The translations under genes were made by a program, and so were the position numbers. This document shows, in pieces, positions 60,190 through 64,000 of a stretch of DNA of 64,000 nt; positions within the stretch are counted from its first letter, which is position 1; the number at the start of each line of letters is the position of its first letter. The DNA is from Sipunculus nudus (taxonomy: Eukaryota; Annelida; Sipuncula; Golfingiida; Sipunculidae). Location of the stretch: positions 17,347,382 through 17,411,381 of the forward strand of contig CM049317.1 in NCBI GenBank assembly GCA_026874595.1, written 5' to 3'. A model generated the notes under the pieces. The model did no database searches. It was not told the origin of the DNA and worked only from the letters and a program-made list of their open reading frames with translations.

Positions 60190-60780
60190 AAAACTAGACG
60201 ACCATAGGTCGAGCGTCTGCTGGAAATAATACAGACAGGCAGAATGGGGAATGCAAAGACAATTAAAATGAGCTATAGATTGTGTAGATAGGACAATATT
60301 TGACGAAGTTATGAGCAAAATAATATTTTGGGGAGAAAAAACTGATCCAATTATGCCTCAAGCAAAAGATTTAGACCTCTGTTGCTTTAAAAGTGGCAAA
60401 GTCAGCAGAAAAAGACCCTATATTTTGGAATATCATGACAGAGAGAGCTACAATCGGAAGAAAGGCCATAGAAGGGCGAACAAAATGAGCCACATTTTAT
60501 GCAGCTACAATCAGTTTTGACGAAGATGTGAAGAAAAAATTAAGGTTGTTGATTAGCTCGACCTCGAACTTTGACCTATTGATAAAAAAAGTCAAACTTT
60601 ACGGGATCTATCATGGTTGTAAATTTAGATGGATTGTTAAAATTTCTAGCCTGTAAAATGCCATATGTCAAACGAAAGAAAACGCAGGGAGGCGAATTGG
60701 ACAAACACTGACAAGCAGACGGACATACTGACACACTGACACATCTGAGATAACAGATGAATAAATGATTTGATGGATAA
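60190..60780 (+). repeat. Dispersed repeat related to 27533-28660
   Basis: Shares the leader CTAGACGACCATAGGTCGAG, an ACTTTGACCTATTG block, TAGCCTGTAAAATGCCA and CAGACGGACATACTGACA in the same order as the tandem array at 27.5-28.7 kb, present here once. No coding sequence. Confidence 0.65.
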
Positions 60781-60791
60781 GGTATAGAAGA

Positions 60792-61788
60792 AATTGCCTA
60801 ATTTTTGGGAGGTAAGACAGTCGCGATTTTCGCAAGGGTTTCATATCAACGATTTATCATGTAGTAACTTATGTAATGTTCATAACCATTATTATGCCAA
60901 TTTCCAGATATGCACGTAATATCTTAACTAGCGTACAAAGAGCTAGGGAAATATCGAACAGGGGAAAATTTTTCATGCAATAATGGCGTACATTTAAATG
61001 AATTAATATTATTAAAAGCATCAGTCTTTGAACTATAAGTGATATAAAAGTATTTTTATCTTGGCACTAGCACAAGGTAGTTTTTATTGGGGCAAAAGAA
61101 TAATTTACCAATGCACATGTGGCGTCTTACTCACGAAGGTCATTTACATGAGAGCAAGTAAACTTGGTTTATGTTGATTAATGCTGTTTTCAAGTCAGAC
61201 GGCAATGGGAAAGCACTCTAATATTGGTTTTCCCTGGTCCGATGATTACACATTTTATTAAGTCACAGTATAAAAATAGTCTATCCGCAAGCGGTCTGGG
61301 TAAATTAGCTCTTATCATTAAACTTTCCTCTGTCTTTATGTTTTCATATTATTAGCTATACATGCACATGTGATCATGGGACTTACGTGGCAAAATGTTG
61401 AGCTTCTATGGTGTTATTACCTTGAAAATATATATCAAAGTAATTACGCAATATATGTTACGGTATCTGGTGCAAAGTAATTAAATGTTCTTGTATACGT
61501 AAGCAAAGTCATCAAAGTGCTTATACAGGGATCTTAATGACGTAGATAACACACCTGACACAAGTACAAAAGTAACAATATACACAATTCATTTATATGT
61601 ACGCCTTTATTGCATTAAGAATTTTCCCCTGTTCGATATTTTCCAAGCTTTTTTTTACTAGAGTTATGATATTACGTGCATATCAGGAAATTGGCATAAT
61701 AATGGTTATGTACATTGTGTAAGCTACTACATGGTAAATCGCGGATATGAAACCCTCGCGAAAATCGCAAAAATGAAGCAATTGTAAG
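60792..61788. mobile_element. 1-kb inverted-repeat element (non-autonomous DNA transposon-like)
   Basis: Arm 60828-61010 and the reverse complement of 61588-61772 match over about 185 bp, with long shared blocks such as CATAACCATTATTATGCCAA, GATATGCACGTAATATC and ATATCGAACAGGGGAAAA. Weaker pairing continues outward to AATTGC at both ends. The 580-bp interior has no ORF. A target-site duplication could not be settled because the outer ends are diverged. Confidence 0.75.
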
Positions 61789-63500
61789 TGTTCAACCTTT
61801 CCCCAAAACATTTATGTTCTTAATTTACACGTATAATGTTCGTTGGACAGGGATGTCTTGTCTCTTTAAAAGATACAAGGCACCACTCTTGTTGGTATTT
61901 GTTGAGAGAGAGAGAAAATGAGAAAGCGAGACCTGAACATCAAGGCAATTCAAAATAGGACAAACTGAACATTCCTTTGCCAATATAAACATACACTAAA
62001 TACATTATCTTTGCTAGGGAAACCAAAACGTCTGGCTGAGGGTCCTAGGCGGGGGGGGGGGGCATTTAACACAACGATAAATTTACAAGACTATGTGCAG
62101 GACAGGAAATCCATTCATTTTGGCGTTACCTCAGGACAAGAGCTTTGGTTTTCCCATCTTTTTAACCATTTAACATTGTACTTTGTTCAGTTTTTTTATC
62201 ACCTCCTACAACAACATTTTGCTCTATGTCACTCTGCCTAGACTGTACATTAAAGGCGAATGCATAGAAGCGGCCCTGACTACTTATTTTCAAATGAAGT
62301 ACAACTTATTTTTGGAAGCCCCCCCCCCCGCAGATTATGAGATCCGGTGCCATAACCCGCTCAGCTTATTTGCAGACCTAGCAACAGAACAACTGTCCTC
62401 ACAAGAACTGCCACAGCAAGATCCTACTTGCCAAGTAGCAAAAGGTTGAGAAATAAAACCCATACTTCATGTCCAGTCCATCCTGAGTTAATTGTAACTA
62501 TATGTGACGATGATGAAAATAGCACTGATTGCACAATCAATTAAAGTACTGCGCATAACAACTAGCATCGGGTTTCGAACAGGTCTTATGTTGCTAATTT
62601 AGCAGAACCTACAGTGCTGTAAATGAGCCATTTTTACATGTGCGTGTGTTTACCTAGTAATTGATGTGATGGTAAAGCGAACAGTATGGCTGCTGAATGG
62701 GTTGCTACCATAACCTATGCAGTTGGCAGGTAGCGGTAGGAAGTTTTATCCAAATCTTTCACATACAACTACTAGCTCATACTGGCACTTTGTTCACATT
62801 TGAGGTCAAAAGTTCTCTACATCGTTCTCAGACACATATATTAAATATCGATATTTTGTTTGTGGAGAAATATCTGATTTGATATTTATCTACCTATAAG
62901 TTTGCTACATCACCGATAACCCTGATCAAGATCATGATTGTATATTTATTTAAATTCATATCCCGAATGTCCTTTATGATTGCAAAAACAATGTTAATAA
63001 TAGATTTTAATTATAAGATAATGTTTTTATTATAAGTTAGAGCATTCTGTTATTCTCATTCGTCTATACATTATAAATTTTGTATTAAAAACATTTACAA
63101 ACATTTATGTTGTCCTTTGGGTTTGGTTATTGTTGTTCAATTTGACACATAATTAACTGAACTGAAAGTAATACGCTGAACTACCTGTAGAGTGTCACCC
63201 TATCCTCAAAATATATTCATCCGTTTTGTCATAGTACTAGGGTGATAAATAAAAATCTATAGCTCTGTCATTTTTCGTACTTCCATAACATTTAATATGA
63301 TTATAGACATGAAAGATGTACACTTATTCCTGACACCTGTTGTGAAAAAGATACTCTAATATAGTTACATGTATCCATTTGATGCAGTGATGAGTCAAGC
63401 TGAAACGTGATGAGATCAAATATTCGTCGACTTATGTACATTATATTTATGAAACCGGACATGATTAACCCTTACTGCATTCAATTTTGTGTTCTCATCT
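61789..63500. other. Non-genic spacer
   Basis: No gene supported. Poly-G at 62051-62062 and poly-C at 62321-62330. A short plus-strand frame (62183-62449) spans the poly-C and is not convincing. Confidence 0.4.
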
Positions 63501-63632
63501 GTTATGTTGGAATAGGTAATACAGGCAGAGTGTCGGTTAGTATGAGCTATGTAAGTAAAATGTGTTTTCGTCTGTTATGTGGGAATAGCTAATACAGGCA
63601 GAGTGTCGGTTAGTATGAGCTATATGTGTAGC
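63501..63632 (+). repeat. 72-bp tandem duplication
   Basis: TAATACAGGCAGAGTGTCGG followed by TTAGTATGAGCTAT occurs twice, 72 bp apart, with few differences, indicating a recent duplication. Confidence 0.85.
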
Positions 63633-64000
63633 CAATCTAATTAACGCATATTAACATTTCTTCAGCCATGCTTTTGCAACAGGGTCACATTTCAACATGT
63701 ACCCTTCAGTGATGGCGAGTAACTTGACATCTGTCACAGTTTTATTATCTTTATTTCACATATCCTCAACCGAGAAGTTTAGATCACGCGTCACTCGGCA
63801 TATATGATGAAAAACATAATATGTAACACATATTAACATTGTAAGAGAAAGGGCATTTCATGGAAGGATGCATTTTTGCTCAATTTTATTTTCAAGATAT
63901 AAGGGATTTTATATAAACACATAAATATACGTATATGTGTATGTATATGTATGCAAGGTTAAAAACGGCAGCTTTATTCAAAATAAAATATTGTCCTGCC
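63633..64000. other. Non-genic end of window
   Basis: AT-rich, no gene or repeat family recognised. Confidence 0.4.

Overview
This is an animal nuclear genome window, AT-rich and gene-poor, with long introns, GT-AG splice sites, TATA-type promoters, abundant (AT)n, (CT)n and poly-G tracts, LTR and non-LTR retrotransposons, tRNA-derived SINE-like pieces and several inverted-repeat elements. Expanded two-domain C-type lectin-like genes and tandem repeats carrying TGACCTTTGACCT suggest a marine lophotrochozoan, most likely a mollusc. The species cannot be fixed from the sequence, and all family assignments come from reading motifs, not from a database search.

Layout. Positions 1-7478 hold a decayed minus-strand Ty3/Gypsy retrotransposon whose 3' end lies beyond the left edge. 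In its own direction it reads 5' LTR (7478-7232), a primer-binding-site-like motif (7227-7215), a broken SGNH-hydrolase-like ORF (6983-6225), gag (from 5971), protease, reverse transcriptase/RNase H and integrase. Its gag is split by a 1483-bp inverted-repeat element (4338-5820) flanked by an 8-bp target-site duplication. Positions 8054-9950 hold a plus-strand C-type lectin-like (CTLD) gene with two in-frame stops. It converges on an apparently intact minus-strand transmembrane CTLD gene (14936-12425; seven exons whose lengths sum exactly to 336 codons).

From 15 to 22 kb there are dispersed repeats, a 143-bp satellite with DR1-type sites, a hairpin MITE and a LINE fragment. A three-exon gene for an unrecognised small membrane protein lies at 23111-24995, with twin consensus CRE sites just upstream. 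Positions 25-35 kb are mostly repeats (a second copy of a short coding-like block, 328-bp tandem repeats, a SINE). A third minus-strand CTLD gene (39780-38248) and relics of a fourth locus (36639-35790) complete the lectin cluster. The remaining 40-64 kb is largely non-genic: a SINE-like/LINE pair near 44.4-45.3 kb, a duplicated exon-like unit near 46.3-46.9 kb, polypyrimidine and polypurine tracts, a possible secreted-peptide exon (57321-57115), an inverted tRNA-like pair near 60 kb, and a roughly 1-kb inverted-repeat element at 60792-61788.

The cellular theme is a small cluster of secreted or membrane CTLD proteins built from symmetrical phase-1 exons (signal exon, two exons per CTLD, stalk, membrane exon). 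These are probably recognition or adhesion molecules and show birth-and-death evolution: one gene looks intact, one has 5' exons not found, one carries nonsense codons and one is only exon relics. No operon-like organisation, CRISPR array, rRNA or functional tRNA was seen.
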